Below, one piece after another: positions 22,204-31,569 of a stretch of 55,803 nt of DNA. The number at the start of each line of letters is the position of its first letter. Within the stretch, counting starts at the first letter, position 1. Under the pieces are notes generated by a model, which was not told where the DNA came from, did no database searches, and worked only from the letters and a program-made list of their open reading frames with translations. Origin of the DNA: Pectobacterium brasiliense. GTDB lineage: Bacteria > Pseudomonadota > Gammaproteobacteria > Enterobacterales > Enterobacteriaceae. Location of the stretch: the NCBI RefSeq assembly GCF_013449685.1, contig NZ_JACDSF010000001.1, forward strand, positions 1-55,803. The letters run 5' to 3'. Made by a program: the position numbers and the translations under genes.

Positions 22204-23028
22204 TTATCGCCAGAAGTCATCAAAAACGGTAATCGGCGGACGACGCTTGTGTTCAGTTTTGCGATACCAGTTTTCGATGATGGCCGCATCCTTAGCTTCA
22301 ACCTGCTTGCCTTCCAGATAATCGTCGATCTTTTCATAGGTCACACCCAGCGCGACTTCATCTGGGAGAGACGGGCGGTCTTCTTCCAGATCGGCGGTAG
22401 GGGCTTTGGTATAAAGATGAGAAGGGCAGCCAAGTTCGCGCAGCAGCGCTTTGCCCTGACGCTTATTCAACCGGAAAATCGGGTTGATATCTGTACCGCC
22501 ATCACCGTATTTGGTGAAAAAACCCGTTACCGCCTCTGCTGCATGATCGGTGCCAACGACAAGCCCAGCATTCATGCCTGCGATGCTGTACTGCGCTTTC
22601 ATGCGTTCTCTGGCTTTCTCGTTGCCTTTTACAAAATCGGAAAGCTCCACGCCAATGGCGCGCAAGGTGGCTTCACTGGCTTCAATCGCCGGCTTGATAT
22701 TGACGGTTAGTACGCGGTCTGGTTGGATAAACGCGATGGCATCCTGACAGTCGGCTTCATCCGCCTGCACGCCGTAAGGCAGCCGAACGGCGATGAACTG
22801 ATAGCGAGAATTTCCGGTCTCATTACGTAATTCCGTGATAGCCGTCTGGCACAGTTTACCGGTCAGCGTAGAGTCCTGACCGCCGCTAATACCCAAAACT
22901 AACGACGTAACGAACGGGTGAGCATTCAGATAATTCTTTAAAAAATCAACGCTAACACGGATTTCCTGTGCTGGATCGATGCTACTTTTCACTCCCAGCG
23001 CAGTGATAATGTCGTTTTGTAATGACAT
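22204..23028 (-). CDS. nadE: NH3-dependent NAD synthetase
   Basis: A protein of 274 residues (E. coli 275). It amidates nicotinic acid adenine dinucleotide to NAD using ammonia and ATP in the cytoplasm. The ATP-pyrophosphatase P-loop SGGQDSTL lies near residue 47, and EGVSIAGM..GVVVGTDHA-type and [13 protein letters not shown] motifs follow. The ATG at 23028 ([12 protein letters not shown]) follows GAGGGGA and matches E. coli; an in-frame ATG at 23235 would add 69 non-conserved residues running into the osmE promoter. It is divergent from osmE, as in E. coli. Confidence 0.97.
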   Translation of the reverse strand: MSLQNDIITALGVKSSIDPAQEIRVSVDFLKNYLNAHPFVTSLVLGISGGQDSTLTGKLCQTAITELRNETGNSRYQFIAVRLPYGVQADEADCQDAIAFIQPDRVLTVNIKPAIEASEATLRAIGVELSDFVKGNEKARERMKAQYSIAGMNAGLVVGTDHAAEAVTGFFTKYGDGGTDINPIFRLNKRQGKALLRELGCPSHLYTKAPTADLEEDRPSLPDEVALGVTYEKIDDYLEGKQVEAKDAAIIENWYRKTEHKRRPPITVFDDFWR

Positions 23029-23253
23029 GCCATCCCCTCTTGAACTTATTGATACTGCAAAAGAATTATTACGATACCCTGAGTGTAAAACGAATTGGCG
23101 TGAAGAAAAAGAATAAGCTGTCAGGTAGTCATTTTCCCTATAGATAACCGGTTTTTGACTATCGGCCAATAGGTTACATCTCTGCGTTATGATTTGAAAA
23201 AGGGGTCGCCGCCGACTAGCCTTAGGGTGACCCATTAATAATGAGGTGATGAG

Positions 23254-23583
23254 ATGAAGAATAACAGATTACTGATATGTATTGCGGCAACTGGTGCTGT
23301 CATGCTGGCGGGATGTTCGGCTTATAACAAGGCAGAAAGCTATGTCAATGAGCCTGTGGTGAAAGATGTGAAAGTGGGAATGACGAAGCAGCAGGTTCAT
23401 CAACTTGCAGGTAGCGGAGTAGAAAAACGTCTGGTAAATGCCAAAGGCACCTGTAGCGATTATCTGCTGAAAAACCGTGATGGCACAGCGCAGAACTATT
23501 TCGTTAGCTACAACGAAATGGGCCATGTTCTCAATAAAGGCTTCCAGAGCTGCCAGGCTTACGATACTAACCCGCAGCGCTAA
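23254..23583 (+). CDS. osmE: Osmotically inducible lipoprotein OsmE
   Basis: A lipoprotein of 109 residues of the SmpA/OmlA fold. The signal peptide ends in the lipobox LAGC with the lipid-bearing Cys21; residue 22 is Ser, so outer-membrane sorting is likely. Core segments [19 protein letters not shown] and [11 protein letters not shown] match E. coli OsmE. E. coli osmE is a sigma-S, osmotically induced gene divergent from nadE, the same arrangement as here. The 5' leader contains a GGGTC / GACCC inverted repeat (about 23203-23233) just before the ribosome site GAGGTGATGAG. Confidence 0.92.
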   Translation: MKNNRLLICIAATGAVMLAGCSAYNKAESYVNEPVVKDVKVGMTKQQVHQLAGSGVEKRLVNAKGTCSDYLLKNRDGTAQNYFVSYNEMGHVLNKGFQSCQAYDTNPQR

Positions 23584-23675
23584 CTAGCCCGATGGCACGA
23601 TATCGTTATTAGAAAAGTGTCATAAAAAATGTAGGGACCGTTTTTCAACGTTGTGCAGCAACGGTCCGTCATAAA

Positions 23676-23708
23676 AAAACGCCGATAGCATCAAGCCGTC
23701 GGCGTTTT
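23676..23708. terminator. Bidirectional terminator between osmE and tcyP
   Basis: Perfect 10-bp stem AAAACGCCGA / TCGGCGTTTT around a 13-base loop, A-rich on the left and T-rich on the right. It serves the convergent osmE (+) and tcyP (-) transcripts. Confidence 0.85.
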
Positions 23709-23729
23709 CTTTTGTGCAGCAAGTGTGGC

Positions 23730-25124
23730 TTAGCGGTGCGTCAACTCAGCGTCATCCTGTGCGTTGAAAACCGTTTTGTCCGTCTGCTTCATCAACTGGC
23801 TGGTGGCGGTACCGGCGGTCATAGATCCGCTGACGTTAAGTGCGGTACGGCCCATGTCGATCAGCGGCTCAATGGAGATGAGCAACGCGACAAGCGTTAC
23901 CGGCAACCCCATCGCGGGCAGAACGATTAATGCGGCAAAGGTGGCACCGCCGCCCACACCGGCTACGCCAGCAGAACTGATGGTGACGATACCGACCAGC
24001 GTCGCGATCCAGACAGGCTCCAACGGGTTGATGCCAACTGTTGGCGCGACCATCACGGCCAGCATTGCTGGGTAAAGCCCCGCACAGCCGTTCTGACCGA
24101 TTGTCGTGCCGAAAGAGGCGGCAAAGCTGGCGATAGATTGCGGTACGCCAATACGGCGCGTTTGCGCCTCAATGCTGAGTGGAATCGTCGCCGCGCTGGA
24201 ACGACTGGTAAACGCGAACGTTAGGACAGGCCAGACTTTGCGATAAAAACGAGCCGGATTGATGCCTGTGAACGACAGGATCAGCGCATGGACGCCGAAC
24301 ATCATCGCCAGTCCCAGATAGGACGCGACAACGAAGCTGCCCAGCTTGAGGATGTCTTGCAGGTTAGAACTGGCGACCATTTTGGTCATCAGCGCCATGA
24401 CGCCGTAGGGGGTCAACTTCATCACCAGACGAACGAGCTTCATTATCCAGGATTGCAGCGTGTCAATGGCGGTTAAAACGCGTTCGCCTTTGACCGCGTC
24501 ATCTTTCAGCAGCTGTAACGCCGCAACGCCAAGGAATGCGGCGAAGACGACGACGCTGATGATAGACGTCGGGTTCGCGCCGGTCAGCTCAGCAAACGGG
24601 TTTTTAGGAATGAATGATAGGATAAGCTGAGGCACGTTAAGGTCAGCGACTTTTCCAGCATAGTTGCTTTCAATCGCCGTTAATCGCGCGGTTTCTTGCG
24701 CACCTTGCACCAGTCCGGTTGCCGTCAGGCCAAACAGGTTAGTCACAAAAACACCGACCAACGCGGAAATCAGCGTGGTGATCAACAGGGTAGAAAGTGT
24801 CAGTACGCTGATTTTCCCTAATGATGAGGCATTATGCAGCTTGGCAACGGAATTGAGGATGGAGATAAAGACCAGCGGCATGACGATCATCTGTAACAGC
24901 TGCACATAGCCATTACCCACGATGTTAAACCATGAAATGGACTGCTTAACAACCGGGTTGTCACCACCATAAATCAGATGCAGTGCCAGACCAAATAGTA
25001 CCCCGACAACCAAACCCAGCAACACTTTCTTTGCCAGACTCCAGGATGGGTTACGGCTGGCGTAACCTAATCCGAGCAGTAATACGACAAATAGCAGAAT
25101 ATTTATGAGTAGCGGAAAATTCAT
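23730..25124 (-). CDS. tcyP: L-cystine:proton/sodium symporter TcyP
   Basis: A dicarboxylate/amino acid:cation symporter of 464 residues (E. coli YdjN, 463), with eight membrane helices and two re-entrant loops. Signature blocks: [51 protein letters not shown] and [19 protein letters not shown]. It imports cystine and some analogues. I start at the ATG giving [11 protein letters not shown], as in E. coli, preceded by GGGAGC; an in-frame GTG-type extension to 25157 is unlikely. It lies next to ydjM on the same strand, as in E. coli, separated by 171 bases. Confidence 0.95.
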   Translation of the reverse strand: MNFPLLINILLFVVLLLGLGYASRNPSWSLAKKVLLGLVVGVLFGLALHLIYGGDNPVVKQSISWFNIVGNGYVQLLQMIVMPLVFISILNSVAKLHNASSLGKISVLTLSTLLITTLISALVGVFVTNLFGLTATGLVQGAQETARLTAIESNYAGKVADLNVPQLILSFIPKNPFAELTGANPTSIISVVVFAAFLGVAALQLLKDDAVKGERVLTAIDTLQSWIMKLVRLVMKLTPYGVMALMTKMVASSNLQDILKLGSFVVASYLGLAMMFGVHALILSFTGINPARFYRKVWPVLTFAFTSRSSAATIPLSIEAQTRRIGVPQSIASFAASFGTTIGQNGCAGLYPAMLAVMVAPTVGINPLEPVWIATLVGIVTISSAGVAGVGGGATFAALIVLPAMGLPVTLVALLISIEPLIDMGRTALNVSGSMTAGTATSQLMKQTDKTVFNAQDDAELTHR

Positions 25125-25295
25125 CCGGCTTTGCTCCCTATTAGTGAGTCGCGTCACGCTGCCTACAATCTCGCGCGATAATGCAGATCGGCGGAGGTAG
25201 CGTGATTTTTTGCGATGAAAAATAACAAACGCGCACAGGATAGCAGGTCTTTTGCCATCATGTTACAGGGATATGTCTGACGGTAAGTAACGCTG

Positions 25296-25871
25296 TTACT
25301 TCACGTATTGAAAGAGGTAGGTTTGCGCGGACTGTAAAAAGCGAAACGACTGCTCATAGGTGCAGCAATCCAGATTCTTTTGTGGCTGATACAGCGAAAA
25401 ACCGATACAGGCAAGACACAGAAAGCGTTCCAATTGATTGCCTTTTTGGCTGTTTAAAATCGGCAAGCGGAAACGCCAGCGACAGGGCCAGAGCAGAGGA
25501 ACGCCAGAGGGCGTCAGCATATCCGCGAGAATGTGGCTCAGATAACCGACGATCATGGCATGGTAGGCATCGGTCGGAATCAGCCAGTCTGGCGGCAGGC
25601 GCGTCTGAATAAAGAAAATACCGGCGGCGATGGCAAGGAGGCTGTGCGTAAACCCACGATGACCAAAGAGGCGGGCAATGGGCGAAGAAAGCCATTTCAG
25701 GCGCTGCCCGAGGACGGATTTAGGGTGATCAATATCGGGCAGCAGCGCGGTAAGGAGCGCACCGGGAATAATGTGCCACCAGTCTCCAGTAGCCAGTGCT
25801 GGCGATAGCTCAACTTTCTTAGCCAGAATCGCGCAGGCAACAGAAAACAGCAGGTGTCCTTCCGCAGTCAT
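25296..25871 (-). CDS. ydjM: YdjM family membrane protein, SOS-regulated
   Basis: A membrane protein of 191 residues (DUF457, YdjM family; often named metal-dependent hydrolase). His-rich motifs, GHLLFSV near the start, LLPDIDHPKSVLG, FGHRGFTHSLLA and GYLSHILADMLTPSGVPLLWP, could bind metal at the membrane. The ATG at 25871 (MTAEGHLL) agrees with the family; an upstream ATG at 25883 is also in frame. A textbook LexA box lies 17 bases upstream. E. coli ydjM is a known LexA target. Function is unknown. The C-terminus is more variable (YQPQKNLDCCTYEQSF). Confidence 0.88.
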   Translation of the reverse strand: MTAEGHLLFSVACAILAKKVELSPALATGDWWHIIPGALLTALLPDIDHPKSVLGQRLKWLSSPIARLFGHRGFTHSLLAIAAGIFFIQTRLPPDWLIPTDAYHAMIVGYLSHILADMLTPSGVPLLWPCRWRFRLPILNSQKGNQLERFLCLACIGFSLYQPQKNLDCCTYEQSFRFLQSAQTYLFQYVK

Positions 25872-25887
25872 GAAACTTCTCAAATAA

Positions 25888-25907
25888 AACTGTTATTTTA
25901 TACAGTA
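25888..25907 (-). promoter_or_regulatory. LexA box of ydjM
   Basis: On the minus strand TACTGTATAAAATAACAGTT, i.e. CTGT-N8-ACAG with the consensus flanking TA. It lies 17-36 bases before the ydjM start. Confidence 0.92.
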
Positions 25908-25951
25908 TAAGAGATTATCCCTGTCTGCGGAAGTAGTGACGGCGTAACGAT

Positions 25952-26905
25952 TTATTTCGACGGTTCGTTACTTACCGGTAAAACACGCAGCCAATTGTCC
26001 AGCAACTGAGGCCAGGCAGCCGCTGGAAGCCCTTTGGTACCGCGCAGGCCGAAACCGTGTTTCCCTTTTTCAAACAGATGCATTTCGACGGGAATCTGTT
26101 TTTCCCGCAGCGCGCTGAACATCACTAGACTGTTATCAACCGATACTGACGGGTCGTCAACGGCATGCACCAGAAACGTGGGGGGCGTCTGAGCGGTAAC
26201 CTGCTTCTCCGGAGAATAACGCAGCACCTGCGCTTCCGTCGGCTGCTCGCCGATTAACTGTTTGCGCGAACCTGCATGCGCAATATTCGCCTGCATTGAA
26301 ATAACGGGGTACATCAGCACCATGAAATCAGGGCGTGCGCTTACGCTATCAATGGCATCCGTTGCGGGGTAAACAGACTGGGCGAATCGGGTCCCCAGGC
26401 TGGCAGCAACATGACCACCTGCGGAGAATCCCATAATACCGATACGCTGTGGGTTTATGTGCCACTTCTCTGCGTTGGCTCTCAGGGTTCTGATTGCACG
26501 TTGGGCATCAGCTAACGGGGCGTCAGCGCCTTCTTTATGGTCTTCACCAGGCATGCGATAGGTCATCACGAAAAGGGTGTAGCCCTGTTGATTAAAGAAC
26601 GGTGCCAGATCGCTACCTTCCTTATCCAACACGACGCGCTGGTAAGAACCGCCAGGCGTAATGAGTAACGCCATACCATTGGACTTCTCTGCCGGATAAA
26701 CGGTAATTTCGGGGCTGCGAATCCCAGTTGCTGCCCGATCGGGAAGAGAGGGATCTTTGCTCCGCTCGACCACTTGCGGCTGTACCGTTGAAGAAGAGGC
26801 ACCTGGCGCTTCGCCGTGTGGCCAGACAGGAAAAACAGGTTGGGCGTGACTTAATCCATTTACAGACATCATAATGGCCCCGACAAGCAGAGAACGAACA
26901 ATCAT
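25952..26905 (-). CDS. paeX: Pectin acetylesterase PaeX-like
   Basis: An alpha/beta hydrolase of 317 residues with a signal peptide ending LSHA before QPVFPVWP, so it acts in the periplasm or outside. Nucleophile Ser161 lies in GFSAGGH, the oxyanion segment is ITPGGSY, the acid Asp lies in HAVDDPSVSVDNS and the catalytic His in GKHGFGL. Placement after kdgM in a pectin cluster, and the length, match PaeX of Dickeya, which removes acetyl groups from short pectin oligomers so that lyases can act. A generic acetylxylan-esterase-like role is the alternative from sequence alone. It is transcribed after kdgM, separated by 337 bases including a hairpin, so partial readthrough or its own promoter is possible. 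Confidence 0.83.
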   Translation of the reverse strand: MIVRSLLVGAIMMSVNGLSHAQPVFPVWPHGEAPGASSSTVQPQVVERSKDPSLPDRAATGIRSPEITVYPAEKSNGMALLITPGGSYQRVVLDKEGSDLAPFFNQQGYTLFVMTYRMPGEDHKEGADAPLADAQRAIRTLRANAEKWHINPQRIGIMGFSAGGHVAASLGTRFAQSVYPATDAIDSVSARPDFMVLMYPVISMQANIAHAGSRKQLIGEQPTEAQVLRYSPEKQVTAQTPPTFLVHAVDDPSVSVDNSLVMFSALREKQIPVEMHLFEKGKHGFGLRGTKGLPAAAWPQLLDNWLRVLPVSNEPSK

Positions 26906-26955
26906 GATAGATCACCTGACAAAGGGAAGGAGGAGGGAAATTGTTGGGCGATGGT

Positions 26956-27002
26956 AAAAAAAAATAGGGTAGCCATCACATCGGAGAAAAAATGACTACC
27001 CT
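26956..27002 (-). terminator. Terminator-like hairpin between kdgM and paeX
   Basis: On the minus strand AGGGTAG pairs with CTACCCT (26996-27002 with 26966-26972), followed by A then a run of nine or more T residues (26956-26964). It would stop most kdgM transcripts and let some reach paeX. The rest of the 337-base gap (26906-27242) shows no other gene. Confidence 0.65.
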
Positions 27003-27242
27003 GAACCGCAAACTTTAATAAAGAAATAACATTCATACACGAAGAGGGTAAATCAGACACAGCAATTTCAACAGCTAAAACGCATTTAACGACACCACAT
27101 GTAACAATGAAACGTAACTAACTTGCTTAACCTACAACGGACATAATAATAAAGGGACGTTAATGATAAAATTAAGTGAGTCAATTAACACTAACATCCC
27201 TTTTGCCAACTTATAACGCTTATTTAAACAATAAGGCCGTTA

Positions 27243-27959
27243 TTAGAAGCTGTATTGCACACCCACACGGTAACGAGTTTGACGATGGTCGGTATCTTTA
27301 TTGGAGTCGTCAGCTACGTTACCAATAGCCATATAAGGCTTCCAGTTTTTATCCAATTTATAAGACAATTTTACATCATGATCGAAGTTATATGTTTCAT
27401 TATCATGAATGATAGCGCCAGCTTTATTGGTTTTTTTGTAGTCCAGCTCGTAATCAACCTGGAAATCTTTCAGGAACTTATAGCTAACAACTGCGGTTAA
27501 GTTATATCCGTTTTCCGATGTGTTCGCTCCTCCGATATTGCCGCTGTTACGCTTATAGTATGGGCGGTAGCGCAGTGAGGTGGACAGGTCATCGGTAATA
27601 TTGACTTTACCGCGCAGATAAGGACGATAGTTGTTAGACGTAGAGCTTGAATCTAAAGAAAAACCTGGTTCTAAAGAAAACGTTTTGTTGAAATTATAAA
27701 CATAGCTGGCAACCACTTCCGTACCGTTGCTGACGGTTTCATTAAAGGGTTTATTTGGCGTGGTGTCTTTACCAGATTGTCTCCATTTTGCTTCAACAGA
27801 TAAACCAAAACCATTGGCAAAACGGTGTGACATTGACAAACGATCGCGGTGATCATTTTTCGGGGTATCTTTCATTTCATGACGGTAATCGATGGTTACC
27901 GCCATTGCATTCACGCTAATTAATGAGGTAACTGCCAGAGCTAGTAATTTAACTTTCAT
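27243..27959 (-). CDS. kdgM: Oligogalacturonate-specific porin KdgM
   Basis: An outer-membrane porin of 238 residues (KdgM/NanC family; small 12-strand monomeric barrel). The signal peptide is about 20 residues, ending VNAMA before VTIDYRHE, and the protein ends in YRVGVQYSF with the C-terminal Phe typical of outer-membrane barrels. Alternating aromatic strands (RYRPYYKRNS, FQVDYELDYKK) are clear. Arg and Lys in the pore select acidic oligomers. It is the entry point for pectin oligomers. A KdgR-like box lies about 135 bases upstream, so it is probably repressed by KdgR. Confidence 0.94.
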   Translation of the reverse strand: MKVKLLALAVTSLISVNAMAVTIDYRHEMKDTPKNDHRDRLSMSHRFANGFGLSVEAKWRQSGKDTTPNKPFNETVSNGTEVVASYVYNFNKTFSLEPGFSLDSSSTSNNYRPYLRGKVNITDDLSTSLRYRPYYKRNSGNIGGANTSENGYNLTAVVSYKFLKDFQVDYELDYKKTNKAGAIIHDNETYNFDHDVKLSYKLDKNWKPYMAIGNVADDSNKDTDHRQTRYRVGVQYSF

Positions 27960-28093
27960 TGTTATATTCCCTATTGGTTAGGATGGTTCTAATGCTTTAT
28001 TTCGAAAGACGCGTTACTCTTTTTGGGACAAGTTCTATTTTATTTATTATTAAACTACGTTCTGTGATCGAGATCGTCTTGGGTAACAAAAAG

Positions 28094-28108
28094 TAAAATG
28101 GGGTTTCA
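28094..28108. promoter_or_regulatory. KdgR operator upstream of kdgM
   Basis: TAAAATGGGGTTTCA matches the KdgR core TRAAAYRNYGTTTCA at 14 of 15 positions. It is 135 bases upstream of the kdgM start, between the togB terminator and kdgM. Confidence 0.7.
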
Positions 28109-28156
28109 AATTGTGAGGGAGATCGAATTGGATAGGGCGGTTGTTTTAATTTAAAT

Positions 28157-28187
28157 GAAAAATCCCTGCCGTCAGTGCGGCAGGGAT
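28157..28187 (-). terminator. Terminator of the pelW-togMNAB operon
   Basis: Perfect 10-bp stem ATCCCTGCCG / CGGCAGGGAT with a six-base loop, followed on the minus strand by TTTT. It lies 28 bases after the togB stop. Confidence 0.88.
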
Positions 28188-28214
28188 GAATAAGCGTCTA
28201 AAAGGTGTGCAACA

Positions 28215-29507
28215 TTACTTCATTGCACGTTTTAGAATACGATCTGATTGACGCTGGAAGTATTTCGCTGCGTCTTCCACTGATTTCTGACCATAATCGA
28301 TAGACTGGATGGTATCACCAAACAGAGAAACGATTTGCGGGTCGTCGAAATAAGGGGCAACGGCAACGTCATGCGGCAGAGACAGCGCCAGTTTCAACCC
28401 GGCAACGGCTGGCGCATCATCTTTAATCACGCCATCAGCAGTCAACTGAGCCACAGCGGCTTTACTCAACGGTACACCACGTTCCAGACCCAGAGCCTGA
28501 GCCCCTTCTTTGCTGTTCAGCAGGAAGTTGATCAACTGAGCAGACTCTTTAGGGTGCTTAGTTGATTTACCGATAGACAGCATCTGTGCAGGTTTGAAGA
28601 ACAAGCCGGCATCTTTCGCACCTGGCAGCATTGGGTAGTTACCCAATTCCAGTTTTGCTGGTGGTTGCAGGTTGTCAGAGTACTTGGTAATGGTGGAGTT
28701 CCACATGTAAGTACCAGACCACTCGCCGTTGATCCATGGCTTCATTTCATACATGTTGCTCTTACCGAAAGACGCATAGTATTTCGCATCAGGCATGACA
28801 TGGCTGTCGATCAGCTTTTTATACATGCCAAAGAATTCAACCCATTGTGCATCGGTATAGGCGAATTTCTGACCTTTTACATCAATCGCTGGAATGTTGT
28901 ACTTCTGAACCATATAAGAGTTCAGCAGAGCCAGAGAATCCTGGTGTTCCAATACGATAGGGTAGTATTGGTCGCCCAGTTTTTCTTTGAACACTTTACC
29001 GGCGTTCAGCAATTCGTCCCACGTTTTCGGATATTCCAGTCCCGCTTTTTTCCAGCTTTCGGTGTTGAAATAGAAGACGCGAGCTGTAACGGAAATTGGA
29101 ATACCGTTTAGCTTCCCTTCGACCGTGGTGTTTTGCAGTTCTTTCGGTTCGAACTGTGTCAGATCCAGCGTATCTTTTACTTTGTTCAGGTCATAAAAAC
29201 CCGTACCGTTTTTAGAGAATATCGGCAACCAGTTCCAGTTAGTCTGCATCACATCTGGCTCGGTGTTACCGGCAATCTGTGTAGTCAGACGAGACAGGTG
29301 ACCATCCCAGCCAGTGTATTCCGCTTTCACGGTGATGTTTGGATGCTGCTTATGGAACTCCTCAATGGCTTTGAGCGTCTGTTGGTGACGGCTGTTGCCG
29401 CCCCACCAAGACATTCTTAATTCCACATTATCAGCGGCTAAAGAGGGCATTGCCACTAACGACGCCAGAGATGAAGCTATTAATGTGTGTAGGATCGCTT
29501 TTTTCAT
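28215..29507 (-). CDS. togB: Oligogalacturonide-binding protein TogB
   Basis: A periplasmic solute-binding protein of 430 residues (sugar-binding family 1). The signal peptide is 24 residues, ending AMPSLA before ADNVELRMSWWGGN. Conserved parts include EFHKQHPNITVKAEYTGWDG, TEPDVMQTNWNWLP and KPWINGEWSGTYMWNST. It captures oligogalacturonides in the periplasm and hands them to TogMN. Last gene of pelW-togM-togN-togA-togB, starting 15 bases after togA with ribosome site AGGAG; a terminator follows. Confidence 0.93.
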   Translation of the reverse strand: MKKAILHTLIASSLASLVAMPSLAADNVELRMSWWGGNSRHQQTLKAIEEFHKQHPNITVKAEYTGWDGHLSRLTTQIAGNTEPDVMQTNWNWLPIFSKNGTGFYDLNKVKDTLDLTQFEPKELQNTTVEGKLNGIPISVTARVFYFNTESWKKAGLEYPKTWDELLNAGKVFKEKLGDQYYPIVLEHQDSLALLNSYMVQKYNIPAIDVKGQKFAYTDAQWVEFFGMYKKLIDSHVMPDAKYYASFGKSNMYEMKPWINGEWSGTYMWNSTITKYSDNLQPPAKLELGNYPMLPGAKDAGLFFKPAQMLSIGKSTKHPKESAQLINFLLNSKEGAQALGLERGVPLSKAAVAQLTADGVIKDDAPAVAGLKLALSLPHDVAVAPYFDDPQIVSLFGDTIQSIDYGQKSVEDAAKYFQRQSDRILKRAMK

Positions 29508-29522
29508 CGGTTACTACTCCTG

Positions 29523-30650
29523 TTAAAGAGAGATATTTTTTTCTGTTTTTGCATCAAAAATATGGCATTTTTCCATGTCGAACTGGAAATATACCGGACG
29601 ATGCAGTCCCTTCTCGATAATCAGCCGACCTTCGTCATAAGGAATGCGGCTGGTTAATTCAAAGCCATCGACTTTAATGTACATAAAGAATTCGTGGCCC
29701 ATGTTTTCTACGCGAACCAACTCACCCTGTGAGTGGCTGCCTTCAAATGGCGTATCTGACACGGAAACATAGTCTGGGCGAACACCAAAGAAGACATCTT
29801 GTCCGATATAGCCGCGGACTTTGTCTTGTTTTGCAGCATTTAACACCAGCGCGTTATTCCCAACCACAACGCCAACCTGACCGTCTTTCTCGACCAGTTT
29901 GCACGGCTTAATGTTCATTTCTGGTGAGCCAATGAAGCCAGCAACGAACATGTTGACAGGGAAGTGGTACAGGTTATCCGGCGTATCGACCTGCATGATG
30001 TGACCGAGCTTCATCACGCAGATACGGTCACCCATGGTCATTGCTTCAGTCTGATCGTGGGTAACATATACACTTGTCGCCGCTTTACCGCTTTTCTTCA
30101 ACTGCTTATGCAGGTCAGAAATACGGATACGCATGGAAGCACGCAGTTTGGCGTCCAGGTTAGACAACGGTTCGTCAAACAGGAACACATCTGGCTTTTT
30201 AACGATGGCGCGGCCTACGGCCACACGCTGTGCTTGACCACCAGACAACTGGCGCGGCAGACGATCCAGCAGTTCTTCCAGCTCCAGAATTTTGGCCGCT
30301 TCAGCGACCTGCGCTTCAATTTGCTCTTTAGGCAGTTTGCTCAGCTTCAGACCAAACGCCAGATTCTCTTTTACCGTCATGTGAGGGTAGAGGGCATAGT
30401 TCTGGAACACCATAGCAATCCCGCGCTCTTTCGGCGCCAGATTGTTAACAACGCGCTCACCGATGCGAACTTCACCGCCGCTGATGGTTTCCAGACCCGC
30501 CAGCATACGCAGCGTAGTGGATTTCGCACAGCCAGACGGGCCGACGATAACCATGAATTCACCGTCTTTAATGGTCAGGTCGATACCGTGAACCGCTTTG
30601 AAACCGTTGCTGTATACTTTTTCCAGCTTTTTGAAAATAACTTCAGCCAT
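29523..30650 (-). CDS. togA: Oligogalacturonide ABC transporter ATPase TogA
   Basis: An ATPase of 375 residues of the MalK/UgpC type. Walker A GPSGCAKSTT (about 38-47, with Ala in place of the more usual Gly), Q-loop VFQNYALYPH, signature LSGGQAQRVAVGRA, Walker B VFLFDEPLSNLDA and H-loop VYVTHDQTEAM are present. A C-terminal TOBE/MalK-type regulatory domain (about 240-375) follows. It powers uptake through TogMN. The reading frame follows togN by 13 bases. Confidence 0.95.
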   Translation of the reverse strand: MAEVIFKKLEKVYSNGFKAVHGIDLTIKDGEFMVIVGPSGCAKSTTLRMLAGLETISGGEVRIGERVVNNLAPKERGIAMVFQNYALYPHMTVKENLAFGLKLSKLPKEQIEAQVAEAAKILELEELLDRLPRQLSGGQAQRVAVGRAIVKKPDVFLFDEPLSNLDAKLRASMRIRISDLHKQLKKSGKAATSVYVTHDQTEAMTMGDRICVMKLGHIMQVDTPDNLYHFPVNMFVAGFIGSPEMNIKPCKLVEKDGQVGVVVGNNALVLNAAKQDKVRGYIGQDVFFGVRPDYVSVSDTPFEGSHSQGELVRVENMGHEFFMYIKVDGFELTSRIPYDEGRLIIEKGLHRPVYFQFDMEKCHIFDAKTEKNISL

Positions 30651-30663
30651 GATAAATCCTCTA

Positions 30664-31569
30664 TTAACCTTTAATTCCGCTGCTGGTCACGCCTTGTACG
30701 AAGTAACGCTGTGCCAGGAAGAAAACAATAATGGATGGCAGAATGGAGATGCTGGACATGGCCAGGATTTCATTCCACGGAGCGCCTTCAGTAACGTCGA
30801 TAGACATTTTCAGCGCCAGCGCAATCGGATATTTATCCACGCTATAGACATAAATCAGCGGACCGATGAAGTCGTTCATTGACCACATGAACTGGAACAG
30901 CGCAACAGAGATGATGGCTGGTTTCAGAATCGGCACGACCACATACCACAGTACCTGGAAAGAGTTACAGCCATCGATCTGAGCGGCTTCTTCCATATCA
31001 CGTGGTACACCACGCAGGAACTGGATCAGCATGAACACAAAGAACCCTTGTGTTGCAAACGCTACTGGCAAATACAGTGGCAGGTAACTGTTCAGCATGC
31101 CCATTTCACGGAACATGAGGTACTGTGGAATCAGCAACACGGTGCTTGGCAACAGCATGGTGGCAATCAGCGTGGCAAACCAGAAGTTCTTCCACGGAAT
31201 GTCAAAGCGAGCGAAGCCATAAGCCACAATCACCGAGGAAATAACGGTCAGAACCACTTTCGGAATCACGTACTGGAACGTGTTAATCATGTAGTGACCG
31301 AAATTGTATTCCGTACCGGTTTTCCAACCGTTAACGAAACCGTCCCAGGTGGCGTGAGTAGGCCACAGACCCAACGTGGTGAAAATCTCATGGTTTGGTT
31401 TGAACGACGCTGAGAACATCCACGCCAGTGGATAAAGCATCAGTAAACCAACAAACAGCAGTATCACGTAACGGATGGCGGCACTGAGTTTTTCTTTACG
31501 CAGCGTGCGGCGTACTTCTGCAGCAGCAACTTCTTGTGCTGTAGTCAGGTTTGAATGCATGTCAGCCAT
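30664..31569 (-). CDS. togN: Oligogalacturonide ABC permease TogN
   Basis: An inner-membrane permease of 301 residues (MalG type) with six membrane segments. The EAA loop is EEAAQIDGCNSFQVLWYVVVP. A long cytoplasmic N-terminus (MADMHSNLTTAQEV...) precedes the first segment. I chose the ATG at 31569 because AAGGAGG precedes it; a longer frame to 31755 overlaps togM completely and is rejected. It overlaps the end of togM by eight bases, so the two are likely translationally coupled. Confidence 0.94.
   Translation of the reverse strand: MADMHSNLTTAQEVAAAEVRRTLRKEKLSAAIRYVILLFVGLLMLYPLAWMFSASFKPNHEIFTTLGLWPTHATWDGFVNGWKTGTEYNFGHYMINTFQYVIPKVVLTVISSVIVAYGFARFDIPWKNFWFATLIATMLLPSTVLLIPQYLMFREMGMLNSYLPLYLPVAFATQGFFVFMLIQFLRGVPRDMEEAAQIDGCNSFQVLWYVVVPILKPAIISVALFQFMWSMNDFIGPLIYVYSVDKYPIALALKMSIDVTEGAPWNEILAMSSISILPSIIVFFLAQRYFVQGVTSSGIKG

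Noticed and set aside
22015-22710. 231-residue plus-strand frame across yddG and nadE
   Set aside because: Runs antisense through two well-supported genes and has no domain-like features.
28066-28090. TGTGATCGAGATCGTC as a CRP site before kdgM
   Set aside because: Only the left half-site fits; the right half deviates too much to call, though CRP control of kdgM is known in relatives.
29964-30674. 236-residue plus-strand frame antisense to togA
   Set aside because: Shadow of an intact ABC ATPase gene.
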